From the NCBI GenBank assembly GCA_002331255.1, contig DCZD01000043.1, forward strand, positions 70,172 to 106,018: DNA of 35,847 bases. Direction: 5' to 3'. Every line of letters begins with the position of its first letter. Position 1 is the stretch's first letter. This stretch comes from Acidimicrobiaceae bacterium UBA2093 (GTDB lineage Bacteria > Actinomycetota > Acidimicrobiia > Acidimicrobiales > Ilumatobacteraceae). The notes under the pieces are model-generated. The model did no database searches. It was not told the origin of the DNA and was given only the letters and a program-made list of their open reading frames with translations. The position numbers and the translations under genes were made by a program. Below are positions 25,262-33,236 of this stretch, piece by piece.

Positions 25262-25995
25262 TGTCTACCAACGTCATTGATGTAGAGAATGTCATCGCTG
25301 GGTATGTCGCCGAAGTCAACATCCTGAACGGATGTGACCTCACCGTCGCTGCTGGCGAGTTCGTTGGCATCATTGGTCCGAATGGTGCGGGTAAGTCGAC
25401 GCTTTTGAAGGCCGTTCTCGGGTTGGTCAATGTCCGCGGTGGTCACGTGAAGCTGAATGGTGAAGAGATCACCGGAATGAAGCCCTACGAACTTGTCGCG
25501 CGCGGTGTGGGCTTCGTGCCGCAGACACGCAATGTGTTTCCGTCGTTGACAGTTCGTGAGAACCTCGAGATGGGCTGCTTCCTGAGGCCCGACATGCTCG
25601 ATGAGCGTCTCGAATACGCCGTCGAAATGTTCCCTCGCCTTGGTGAGCGCATCGACCAGCGAGCCGGATCCCTGTCTGGTGGTGAGCGTCAGATGGTGGC
25701 CATGGGACGTGCCCTCATGTTGAAGCCAACCGTGTTGCTACTGGACGAGCCTTCCGCCGGTCTGTCTCCGGCATTGCAAGACCAGGTGTTCATCCAGTGC
25801 AAAAAGATCAACGAGTCTGGTGTCGCAATACTCATGGTCGAGCAGAACGCCAGCCGGTGTCTGCAAGTGGTTGATCGTGGCTATGTGCTCGACCAAGGTC
25901 GCAACGCCTACACCGGCACAGGTCGTGAGTTGTTGAAAGACCCGAAGGTGATCGAGTTGTACCTCGGGACCCTCGCCAAGTCTTCTCGCGGCTGA
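25261..25995 (+). CDS. livF: Branched-chain amino acid-type ABC ATPase LivF
   Basis: 244 aa, normal length. Walker A GPNGAGKST at 39-47, signature LSGGE at 138-142, Walker B VLLLDEP at 158-164, followed by SAGLSPALQDQVF. The switch region MVEQNASRCLQVVDRGYVLDQG has Glu-Gln-Asn where most ATPases have a histidine, which is the LivF norm. C-terminal KVIELYLG is also characteristic. Coupled to livG by one shared base; the GNAT gene starts 12 nt later. Confidence 0.95.
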   Translation: MSTNVIDVENVIAGYVAEVNILNGCDLTVAAGEFVGIIGPNGAGKSTLLKAVLGLVNVRGGHVKLNGEEITGMKPYELVARGVGFVPQTRNVFPSLTVRENLEMGCFLRPDMLDERLEYAVEMFPRLGERIDQRAGSLSGGERQMVAMGRALMLKPTVLLLDEPSAGLSPALQDQVFIQCKKINESGVAILMVEQNASRCLQVVDRGYVLDQGRNAYTGTGRELLKDPKVIELYLGTLAKSSRG

Positions 25996-26007
25996 GCCAC
26001 ACAACCC

Positions 26008-26973
26008 ATGGCGGTCGAGCTTCGACCATATACCGATGCCGATCTCGAGGCGGTTGCGGAGATCTCTACGTCATGGAACAGACACTTCGGTATCCCGATT
26101 GTCGACACCGCCGAGCTGTTTGATGAAGAGTTCGTAGAGCCAGTTGTTCACCGTGGAACAGACATTCGACTTGCGATCGTCGAAGGGCAACCTGTGGGCT
26201 ACGTGTACACGTATCACCTAGCGAGCGACACGCACGACCAACGTTGTTACGTGTTTGCACGAGTGCTTCCAGAATTTCTCTCACGTGGAGTCGGTAGCGA
26301 GCTGTCCGCATGGGGCTTAGGACATGCCAAGGAGATACTGCGTGCGGGTGCGAACTTCGGTAGGCGATTGATTCGTACCGATGCACCAACGGTTGATGTC
26401 GATGCACAAACAATCTTCGCCAACCTTGGAATGTCTCCAGTTCGATGGTTTGCTGAGATGCGAGCACCTCTCGACGACATACCGGCGCCAATGACGGTCG
26501 ATGACTACAGGCTCGTCAGTTGGAATTCAGTCGATAGCGAAGAACTTCGCCGCGTAAAGAACGACGCATTCGCTGATCACTGGGGGTCAACCCCAGACGA
26601 CGAACTGCGCTGGTCACATCTCACGGCCGGAGTTGCCGTGCGGCGCGACTTGTCACTTGCGGCTGTCGACGAATCTGGCGCCGTCGTTGGCCTTGTTCTC
26701 AGCAATCGATTCCCTGATGACGACGTAGAAGTCGGAGGCAATGTTGAACGAGTCGGGTGGATTGACAAAGTTGCCACATTGCGAAATTGGCGTAAGCGGG
26801 GAGTGGCGTCAGCGCTCATCGCATCGGCGGCCGACCTGTACCGCAGCGAAGGCCTTACCCATGCTGGGCTGTATGTCGATAGTGACAATCCCACAGGTGC
26901 GGTGTCGGTATATGAACGACTCGGATTTCGTGTCACGAGACAGTCAGTGACGTTCGAACTGGTCTTCGACTGA
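26008..26973 (+). CDS. Tandem GNAT-family N-acetyltransferase
   Basis: 321 aa with two GNAT folds. The N-terminal one (about 1-150) has VEGQPVGYVYTYH and the acetyl-CoA loop region FLSRGVGSELSAWGLGHA. The C-terminal one (about 165-321) has WRKRGVASALIASAADLYRSEGL and the closing LYVDSDNPTGAVSVYERLGF. Both keep a recognisable R/Q-x-x-G-x-G/A loop, so neither is obviously dead. Tandem architecture and length resemble mycothiol synthase (MshD), but the motifs are general and I cannot assign that function. Position 12 nt behind livF suggests co-transcription; the terminator at 27001-27030 ends the unit. Confidence 0.82.
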   Translation: MAVELRPYTDADLEAVAEISTSWNRHFGIPIVDTAELFDEEFVEPVVHRGTDIRLAIVEGQPVGYVYTYHLASDTHDQRCYVFARVLPEFLSRGVGSELSAWGLGHAKEILRAGANFGRRLIRTDAPTVDVDAQTIFANLGMSPVRWFAEMRAPLDDIPAPMTVDDYRLVSWNSVDSEELRRVKNDAFADHWGSTPDDELRWSHLTAGVAVRRDLSLAAVDESGAVVGLVLSNRFPDDDVEVGGNVERVGWIDKVATLRNWRKRGVASALIASAADLYRSEGLTHAGLYVDSDNPTGAVSVYERLGFRVTRQSVTFELVFD

Positions 26974-27000
26974 CCTTGGGTGAAAGACCTCAGGAAATGA

Positions 27001-27030
27001 GAAAGGCCCGGGCTTTCGCCCGGGCCTTTC
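27001..27030. terminator. Bidirectional intrinsic terminator between the GNAT and LivK-type genes
   Basis: A perfect 13-bp stem (27001-27013 with 27018-27030, GAAAGGCCCGGGC and its complement) with a 4-nt TTTC loop. The stem ends in AAA/TTT, so it can serve the plus-strand liv operon and the minus-strand binding-protein gene. It is the strongest hairpin I see in the window. It separates livHMGF-GNAT from the convergent substrate-binding gene. Confidence 0.88.
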
Positions 27031-27059
27031 CGTTGATCGAATGAGATTCGATACAGGTA

Positions 27060-28391
27060 TCAGTTACCTGCGTCGAAGTTCTCACCAAGTGCGTTACCCA
27101 TGTTGCCGTCGCATCCGTAGACCTTGATGGCCTTCGGTCCAACACCCTTCTCCACCATGGTGGCGAGGATCTTGGAGGTCTCATCGAAACCGATGATTGC
27201 GACTGCGTCAGGGCCAGCGGCCTTGATCTCGTCGACTTCTGCGTCGAATGCGGTTGCCTTCTCGTCATAGATCTTGGTTACGACGACCTTTGCGCCACCT
27301 GCTTCCAGGTTCTTCGCGAGGTCTTCGGCCAAGCCGGTGCCGTATGCGTCGTTACGAGCGATGATCGCCACGTTCGATGCGCCGTCACCCTTGATGACTT
27401 CAGCCAACACTGCACCCTGAACGATGTCCGATGGGGCGCTACGGAAGTAGAGACCCTTGTCGGCGTAGTCAGAGAGCTTCTTCGAGGTGTTCGCAGGCGA
27501 GAACTGAACGACGCCAGCAGCCGTGATCTTGTCGATCACGGTGAGGCTCACACCAGACGACGCAGCACCGATGATGGCGTCGACGTTCTGCGAAAGCTGA
27601 GCGTCAACTGTCTTCGATGCAGTGTCAGTGGTGGCGTCACCAGAGTCACCCTTGATACCCACAACGTCCTTACCCAGCACGCCACCAGCAGCATTGATGT
27701 CCTTGATGGCGAGGTCGAAACCAGCGAATTCCGGTGGTCCGAGGAAGGCGAGTGAGCCAGTCTGCGGCAGGATCGAACCGATCGTCAGAGTGCCGTCACC
27801 CTTGCGGTCGCCTTCAACGGCAACTGGGGCAACGTCTGCGTCGGCAGGAGCTGCTGCTTCGATGTATGTGGTCTTGGAGTCGTCGAGACGGTTGTCTGCA
27901 CCGAACTGAAGAACGCCGTAGGAAGCCTTGAGGGGCTCGCCGTTACCGGAGAACTCGAGTGGTCCAGAAACGCCGTCATAGTCGACGTCCTTACCTTCTT
28001 TGATGAGAGCAGCGCATGACGCGAAGTCGGTGCACTTTTCACCGTCGCGTGTGATGCCGTTGATCTCAGAGGCATAGGCAATGCCATCGTCCTGAGCCTT
28101 CTCCACTGCGAGAGCAATCACAGTTACCGAGTCGTATGTCTCGGCAGCGTATGAGTAGTCAGTCAGTGCAGGATCGACCTCAAGAAGACGGTCCTTGAAC
28201 TCTTGGGAAAGTTCAACCAACGGAGTGGTTCCCTTCATGCCCTCGAGTTCGCCATTTGATGTTGATGCTGCAGCAGTCGTGTCTGACGCTGCAGTTGTGT
28301 CGGTCGAGCTGTCATCGCCACCACAGGAAGCGGCCACAAGGCCAAGACCCACGATGAGCGCCGCAACGCGACGTCCGGTTTTCTTCTGCAT
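27060..28391 (-). CDS. LivK-type substrate-binding lipoprotein with circularly permuted domain order
   Basis: 443 aa from the ATG at 28391, preceded by GGGGAG 5 nt upstream. Lipoprotein signal with lipobox AAS-Cys23, then a Thr/Ser/Asp-rich linker (24-46). Residues ~47-180 match what is normally the C-terminal part of Peripla_BP_6/LivK proteins: LEGMKGTTP, YSYAAETYDSVTVIALAVEKAQ, YDGVSGPLEF, SYGVLQF; Cys120/Cys126 may pair. After a linker (181-198), residues ~199-443 match the normal N-terminal part: GTLTIGSILPQTGSLAFLGPP, AIKDINAAGGVLGKDV, IIGAASSGVS, SPANTS, NDAYGTGLAEDLAKNL, then KVYGCDGNMGNALGEN and stop. In ordinary relatives that last segment runs straight into LEGMKGT. Probable ligand carrier for the LivHMGF transporter opposite. 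Confidence 0.88.
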   Translation of the reverse strand: MQKKTGRRVAALIVGLGLVAASCGGDDSSTDTTAASDTTAAASTSNGELEGMKGTTPLVELSQEFKDRLLEVDPALTDYSYAAETYDSVTVIALAVEKAQDDGIAYASEINGITRDGEKCTDFASCAALIKEGKDVDYDGVSGPLEFSGNGEPLKASYGVLQFGADNRLDDSKTTYIEAAAPADADVAPVAVEGDRKGDGTLTIGSILPQTGSLAFLGPPEFAGFDLAIKDINAAGGVLGKDVVGIKGDSGDATTDTASKTVDAQLSQNVDAIIGAASSGVSLTVIDKITAAGVVQFSPANTSKKLSDYADKGLYFRSAPSDIVQGAVLAEVIKGDGASNVAIIARNDAYGTGLAEDLAKNLEAGGAKVVVTKIYDEKATAFDAEVDEIKAAGPDAVAIIGFDETSKILATMVEKGVGPKAIKVYGCDGNMGNALGENFDAGN

Positions 28392-28456
28392 TTTTTCTCC
28401 CCGCAGATTGGATGTTTTGGGGGGTTTGGACACCCTCCCACTGGGTAAGAGCGCCA

Positions 28457-28486
28457 AGGATACGAGTAGTTTTGGCGCACTGACAA
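28457..28486 (-). promoter_or_regulatory. -35/-10 promoter of the LivK-type gene
   Basis: On the minus strand TTGTCA (28481-28486) is separated by 18 nt from TATCCT (28457-28462), a good housekeeping-sigma promoter. It predicts a start near 28450 and a leader of about 60 nt with a Shine-Dalgarno sequence, unlike the leaderless genes around it, as suits an abundant binding protein. Confidence 0.6.
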
Positions 28487-28491
28487 GGGAT

Positions 28492-29355
28492 GTGACGATT
28501 TCAGACCGTTCCATCAAATTCATTTCGGCAGGGGACATCGCATTGCACAATCGCACAAAGTCAGGAAGTGACGGTCTGCCGACGGGACCCGCGCTGTTGG
28601 TTGGTTTGGCAGCTGGCTTGTTGTCGGGGGTATTCGGAGTTGGTGGGGGCATCTTGATCGTCCCAGGCCTTGTGTTCTTGGCTCGGATGGACCAGCGGAC
28701 ATCACACGGAACCTCTTTGGCGGCTGTGTTGCCGATCGCGGCGTCGAGCTTGGTCACCTACTGGGTACACGACCACGTCGATTGGCCAGTGGCCGCGTGG
28801 CTGGTGGTAGGTGCACTGATTGGTGCGGTGGCTGGCACCGCACTTCTGAATGTTCTGCCCCATCGCACTCTTGCAATTGCATTCTCGGTGGTGTTGCTGG
28901 TGTCGGCGGCCCGATTGTTCATCTCAATGGGAGCCGAGGGGCGCGGGGCTCTTGCTGTGGGCAGCGCAATTGCATTGGTGGTCATCGGGCTCGTCACGGG
29001 CGTGCTCTCGGGCTTGTTGGGCGTCGGCGGTGGCGTGGTGATGGTGCCGGCGATGATGATGCTGCTTCATGTGGAGGGCGTCATCGCAAAAGGTACGTCG
29101 CTGGCAGTCATCATTCCCACAGCTGCAATGGGAACATGGCGTAATCGCAGCAAGAACAACGTTGACATGCGTGCAGCGGGCGTGGTCGCCGCATCGGGCA
29201 TCGTTGCCGCCGTCGCGGGCGGATGGATTGCGGCACGGATGTCCGACTCGCTCTCGAACTTTCTCTTTGCGACACTTCTCATAGTCGTCGCGGTACGTCT
29301 GTTGTTTCAGGCGCGACGCGATCGCCGTAACGATGTCACTGTCGTGGTGGAGTAG
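28492..29355 (+). CDS. TauE/SafE-family sulfite/organosulfur-type permease
   Basis: About 287 aa with eight hydrophobic helices in two repeats. Each repeat opens with the family's glycine-rich motif: GLLSGVFGVGGGILIVPGLVFL and GVLSGLLGVGGGVVMVPAMMML, each followed by KGTSLA/HGTSLA. The family moves anions such as sulfite, sulfoacetate or taurine-derived compounds, often outward; the substrate here is open. Start uncertain: GTG at 28492 (longer form), or TTG at 28543, which has AGGGGA (28530-28535) 7 nt upstream and still leaves the first helix intact. Divergent from the LivK-type gene; the SDR gene follows after 9 nt. Confidence 0.88.
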   Translation: MTISDRSIKFISAGDIALHNRTKSGSDGLPTGPALLVGLAAGLLSGVFGVGGGILIVPGLVFLARMDQRTSHGTSLAAVLPIAASSLVTYWVHDHVDWPVAAWLVVGALIGAVAGTALLNVLPHRTLAIAFSVVLLVSAARLFISMGAEGRGALAVGSAIALVVIGLVTGVLSGLLGVGGGVVMVPAMMMLLHVEGVIAKGTSLAVIIPTAAMGTWRNRSKNNVDMRAAGVVAASGIVAAVAGGWIAARMSDSLSNFLFATLLIVVAVRLLFQARRDRRNDVTVVVE

Positions 29356-29364
29356 AACACTGAC

Positions 29365-30123
29365 ATGGAACAAGGACGATTGACCGGGAAAGTTGCTCTC
29401 ATTACCGGTGGTGCACGAGGAATGGGAGCGGCTGAAGCAGCTTTATTTGCAAGTGAAGGCGCACGGGTTGTCATCACCGACGTGCGTGATGAAGATGGCA
29501 AGTTAACAGCAAAGAACATCTCGCCAGATGGTTCGATGTGCGCGTACATGCATCACGACGTGGTGGATGAGTCCGAATGGGCAACAGTGGTGTCATCAAC
29601 AATCGAGCGCTTCGGTCGCGTCGATGTGTTGGTGAACAATGCGGGCATCTTTGAGACTGGAACGGTTTTGAACACCTCGCTCGAGATGTATCGACGCACG
29701 ATCGACATCAATCAGGTCGGCGTATTTCTCGGTATGAAGGCAGTTGCTGAACACATGGTGAAGCAGCAGTCCGGTTCGATTATCAACATCTCTTCGATTG
29801 CTGGCTTGCAAGGTGCTGCAGGATTCCTTGCCTACGGCGCCAGCAAGTGGGCAGTACGTGGCATGTCACGCGGAGTTGCCAAAGAGCTCGCGCCATTCGG
29901 CGTTCGCGTGAACTCGATTCACCCTGGCATCATCGACACCGCCATGCTGCAAACGTTTGAAGACGTCGGCACCGGTGTGCGCGAGGCCGTGCGCACTCGG
30001 ATACCAATGGGGCGTGAAGCGCAAGCACAAGAAGTCGCAACGATGGCGCTGTTCTTGGCAAGCAATGAGAGCTCATATTGCAACGGTGGCGAATTTGTGG
30101 TCGACGGCGGCTGGACCGCTTAA
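29365..30123 (+). CDS. SDR-family oxidoreductase (hydroxysteroid dehydrogenase-like)
   Basis: 252 aa classical SDR: TGGARGMG near residues 15-22, VVITDVRD (Asp after strand 2, favouring NAD+), NNAG near 90-93, NISSIAG with the catalytic Ser, YGASK with Tyr/Lys, PGIIDT, and a closing CNGGEFVVDGGWTA. Overall it looks like the 3-alpha/20-beta-hydroxysteroid dehydrogenase and FabG-like branch. The stop TAA shares a base with the ATG of the molybdenum hydroxylase gene (TAATG), so these two are coupled. A TAGAAC sequence 6 nt before the ATG is a poor -10 match; co-transcription with the TauE gene is possible. Confidence 0.9.
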   Translation: MEQGRLTGKVALITGGARGMGAAEAALFASEGARVVITDVRDEDGKLTAKNISPDGSMCAYMHHDVVDESEWATVVSSTIERFGRVDVLVNNAGIFETGTVLNTSLEMYRRTIDINQVGVFLGMKAVAEHMVKQQSGSIINISSIAGLQGAAGFLAYGASKWAVRGMSRGVAKELAPFGVRVNSIHPGIIDTAMLQTFEDVGTGVREAVRTRIPMGREAQAQEVATMALFLASNESSYCNGGEFVVDGGWTA

Positions 30124-32372
30124 TGAGCATCCTTGGAACCCGCGTTCAGCGATTGGAAGACCCACGGTTCCTGACCGGCCAAGGCACGTACATCGCCAAC
30201 TTGCCCCTACCTGATGCATGGCATCTTTCGTTTGTCCGATCAACGGTCGCACATGGTCGCATTACAGCAGTTGACACAAGTGCTGCCGAAAACATGCCAG
30301 GAGTCGTCGCCGTCTACACCGGCGCAACATTGCCACTTCAGCCAGCGCCGCCTGCAATGGTCTTGTTGAATCAGAAGATGTTGCGTCCGTATCTCGCTCG
30401 TGACGTCGTGCGATACGTAGGTGAGCCAGTCGCGGTGATCGTGAGCGAGACCAAAGAACAAGGCGTCGACGCTGCCGAGACGGTGATCGTTGATTACGAC
30501 CCACTGCCGACGGTGCTCGACCTTGAAGAGTCGCTTCGCGGAGATGTGTTGCTCCACTCAGATGCGGGAACGAACATTGCGGTCACATTCCCCGGACCGG
30601 CTGATGAGTCGATCTTTGTCGATTGCGATGTCGTGGTGTCGTTGATCATTGAGAATCAACGTGTAGCTCCAGTACCGATGGAAGTTCGTGCAGCAGCGGC
30701 GACATGGGACGGCTCGACACTCACGCAATGGGCATGCAGCCAGGGTGTGCACGGCGCACGCGATGGCATAGCGAATGCTCTCGGACTCGAACCAGCGCAA
30801 GTGAGAGCCATCACACCAGATGTCGGCGGTGGTTTTGGTGCGAAGTCAGGTCAATACCCAGAAGAGATACTCGTCGGATGGGTCGCAAAGACTCATAGCC
30901 ATGCAGTGCGATGGACCGAGACGCGAAGTGAGAACTTGGTGTCAATGGGGCACGGTCGTGGACAACTACAGCGTGCGACACTGGGTGGCACGAAGGACGG
31001 CAAGTTCCTTTCGTATCGACTCGAGGTGTTGCAGGACAGTGGTGCGTATGCGCGCATGGGGGCGGTGCTCCCAATCATGACGCGGCTCATGACGAGTGCG
31101 GTGTACGACATCGCCAAAGTCGAATATGAATCGCATTCAGTTCTTACCAACACGACGCCGACTGAGGCGTATCGCGGTGCCGGTCGACCAGAAGCCACAG
31201 CGGCTATCGAACGCATCATCGATGTGTTTGCCGCGAAGTGTGGCATCGATCCTGCCGAGGTTCGCCGCCGTAACTTTCTGCAGCCGAGTTCATTTCCACT
31301 CACCACTGCGATGGGCGCTGCGTACGACTCGGGTGAATATGAAAAAGCCCTCGATGCGGCGTTGACTGCCGCGGGTTATGCCGAACTTCGTCGCGAGCAA
31401 CGTGAGCGGCGTGAGCGTGCTGACGTCGTGCAGATGGGCATCGGGGTCGCCAGTTACGTCGAGACAACGAACCCCATGAGCGGGCCAGAGTTCGGCTCGG
31501 TGGAAATCACCGCCGATGGGGGCGCCATCGTGCGCACCGGTTCATCGTCGCACGGGCAGGGGCATCACACCGTGTGGGCGATGATTGTGGCGGAGTCCAC
31601 CGGCATTCCGATGCACAAGATCGACTTCCGTTTCGGTGACACCGACGACATTCAACGCGGCGGGGGAACAGGTGGCTCGCGCAGCCTCCAAGTCGGTGGA
31701 AGTGCAGTGCGTCTTGCCGCGGAGAAAGTCATCGATACGGCACGCTCAGTTGCCGCCGAACTTCTTGAAGCTGCTGTAGACGACGTCGTGTTCGATGCAG
31801 TGCGTGGTGCGTTTCACGTTGCAGGTTCTCCGCAACCCGCAAGGACGTGGGCAGAAGTGGCCGTTGGCGGCTCGAATGCTCTCCTCGGAGAAGCAGATTT
31901 CACTCCAGAGGGGTCTACCTTTCCATTCGGCACGCATGTATGTGTCGTTGAGGTGGACACCGAGACGGGTTCGGTCGAAGTGCGTCGTCACGTCGCTTGT
32001 GACGACGCCGGAACGATCATCAATCCACTCATCGTCGACGGGCAAGTACATGGTGGTCTCGCGCAAGGAATCGCCCAGGCGCTTCTCGAGGAAGTGCGTT
32101 ACGACGAAGATGGCAACCCGATCACATCGAACCTTGCTGACTATGCGTGCATTTCGGCGGCAGAGTTGCCGTCGTTCGAGAGAGTTGCAATGGAGACACC
32201 GACACCACGGAACCCACTCGGGGCAAAAGGCATTGGTGAAGCAGGGACGATTGGTGCAACGCCCGCGGTGCACAACGCCGTCATTGATGCGTTGTCGCAC
32301 CTGGGTGTAAAACACATGGACATGCCATGCACCCCGCGACGGGTGTGGGAAGCGTTGAAGTCAGTTCGTTGA
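30123..32372 (+). CDS. Xanthine dehydrogenase/CoxL-family molybdopterin-binding subunit
   Basis: 749 aa, usual length for the large subunit of molybdenum hydroxylases. N-terminal domain (RVQRLEDPRFLTGQGTYIAN, YVGEPVAVIV at 98-107), molybdopterin-contact GGGFGAK at 235-241, AYRGAGRPE at 349-357, SSHGQGHHT, RGGGTGGSRS, and the active-site glutamate Glu706 in GIGEAG. The AYRGAGR loop rules out a form I CO dehydrogenase, which has AYRCSFR with the copper-binding cysteine. Probable hydroxylation of an aromatic, N-heterocyclic or aldehyde substrate. No FAD (CoxM-like) or 2Fe-2S (CoxS-like) subunit gene is in the window, so electron partners must be encoded elsewhere. The ATG at 30123 overlaps the SDR stop by one base. 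The 3' end overlaps the convergent EamA gene by 12 nt. Confidence 0.92.
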   Translation: MSILGTRVQRLEDPRFLTGQGTYIANLPLPDAWHLSFVRSTVAHGRITAVDTSAAENMPGVVAVYTGATLPLQPAPPAMVLLNQKMLRPYLARDVVRYVGEPVAVIVSETKEQGVDAAETVIVDYDPLPTVLDLEESLRGDVLLHSDAGTNIAVTFPGPADESIFVDCDVVVSLIIENQRVAPVPMEVRAAAATWDGSTLTQWACSQGVHGARDGIANALGLEPAQVRAITPDVGGGFGAKSGQYPEEILVGWVAKTHSHAVRWTETRSENLVSMGHGRGQLQRATLGGTKDGKFLSYRLEVLQDSGAYARMGAVLPIMTRLMTSAVYDIAKVEYESHSVLTNTTPTEAYRGAGRPEATAAIERIIDVFAAKCGIDPAEVRRRNFLQPSSFPLTTAMGAAYDSGEYEKALDAALTAAGYAELRREQRERRERADVVQMGIGVASYVETTNPMSGPEFGSVEITADGGAIVRTGSSSHGQGHHTVWAMIVAESTGIPMHKIDFRFGDTDDIQRGGGTGGSRSLQVGGSAVRLAAEKVIDTARSVAAELLEAAVDDVVFDAVRGAFHVAGSPQPARTWAEVAVGGSNALLGEADFTPEGSTFPFGTHVCVVEVDTETGSVEVRRHVACDDAGTIINPLIVDGQVHGGLAQGIAQALLEEVRYDEDGNPITSNLADYACISAAELPSFERVAMETPTPRNPLGAKGIGEAGTIGATPAVHNAVIDALSHLGVKHMDMPCTPRRVWEALKSVR

Positions 32373-33236
32373 TGTTTGTGTCGCGGCAGGCGAAGGCTTG
32401 TTCGTGACGAAGGCACCGAGCAGAGCGACCGCACACCCGATGAGTGACAGCACCGCAATTGGCTCATTGCGCAAGACCACACCGAGAAGCAGGCTCACCA
32501 CTGGCATGACATAGGTGGTGACTGATGCGCGAGTTCCCCCGACGCGACCAACCAACGTGATGGCCATCACATAAGCGATGCCGGTTCCCCCGATTCCGAG
32601 CGCGACGATTGACAGCAGTGAATGCCAAGCAAATGTTGCGTCGGGAAGAGATGCAACACCAAACGGCAGAGTGCAGATGATGGCAACTGCCTGTGAGTGA
32701 ACGATTACAGGAAGCGTGCCGTACTTCTGCTGCAACGGGCCAGACATATTCAATGAGATGCCATAACACGAAATCGCGAGAATGATGAGTGAAACGCCAA
32801 ACACACTGTTCGAGCCTTCACCAAGTGTCGGCACGGCAATGCACACCACGCCGAGAAAGCCGACTACGAGCCCTAGTAGCTGTTGCGATGGTGGTAGGCG
32901 TCGCGCGATGATGCCAGCGAAGGTGGCGACGAACAACGGCGTGGCACCATTCAGCATTCCGGTGATGCTGCTTGACACATGTTGTTCGGCGAATGGAAAA
33001 AGTGACAAGGGGAACGCCATCCAGAACAGCCCCAGCACGGCAAGTTTCGGGTAAGCCTCGCGTGGCAATGTGACGCGCGAGCCCTTAAAGGGGATGAGCG
33101 TGAGAAAACCAAACACCAAACGCATCGGCGTGATCATCTGCGGTGGAAATGCATCAAGCCCTTCAGCGATGAAATAAAAGCTTGCACCCCAGATGATTCC
33201 GGGAATGATGAGCAACACCCAGTCGCTGCGCTTCAT
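32361..33236 (-). CDS. EamA/DMT-family transporter
   Basis: 291 aa, ten helices in two EamA repeats (WVLLIIPGIIWGASFYFIAEGL with MRLVFG in the first; VIILAISCYGISLNMSGPLQQKYG-like entry to the second; YVMPVVSLLLGVVLRNEPI near the end). Substrate unknown. Its ATG overlaps the stop of the upstream MFS gene by 4 nt, so the two transporters are translationally coupled. The last 12 nt overlap the end of the molybdenum hydroxylase gene on the other strand. Confidence 0.88.
   Translation of the reverse strand: MKRSDWVLLIIPGIIWGASFYFIAEGLDAFPPQMITPMRLVFGFLTLIPFKGSRVTLPREAYPKLAVLGLFWMAFPLSLFPFAEQHVSSSITGMLNGATPLFVATFAGIIARRLPPSQQLLGLVVGFLGVVCIAVPTLGEGSNSVFGVSLIILAISCYGISLNMSGPLQQKYGTLPVIVHSQAVAIICTLPFGVASLPDATFAWHSLLSIVALGIGGTGIAYVMAITLVGRVGGTRASVTTYVMPVVSLLLGVVLRNEPIAVLSLIGCAVALLGAFVTNKPSPAATQTSTN

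Noticed and set aside
26008..26973. Mycothiol synthase (mshD).
   Set aside because: Tandem GNAT architecture and length fit, but the visible motifs are generic acetyl-CoA-binding ones and the context gives no mycothiol link, so only the family is reported.
27060..28391. LivK-type gene as a C-terminally truncated pseudogene.
   Set aside because: The segment missing from the C-terminus is present near the N-terminus, the frame is intact, and promoter, Shine-Dalgarno sequence and terminator are in place; no leftover coding similarity lies between the stop and the terminator.
28415..28430. G-quadruplex in the G-rich leader of the LivK-type gene.
   Set aside because: Only one long G run is present; four spaced tracts are lacking.
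28392..28757. 122-codon N-terminal extension of the LivK-type gene.
   Set aside because: It would place the lipoprotein signal internally and cross the TauE gene start; the ATG at 28391 has a Shine-Dalgarno sequence and begins a standard signal peptide.
30123..32372. Aerobic carbon monoxide dehydrogenase (form I) large subunit.
   Set aside because: The active-site loop is AYRGAGR, not AYRCSFR, so the copper-binding cysteine is absent, and coxM/coxS are not adjacent.
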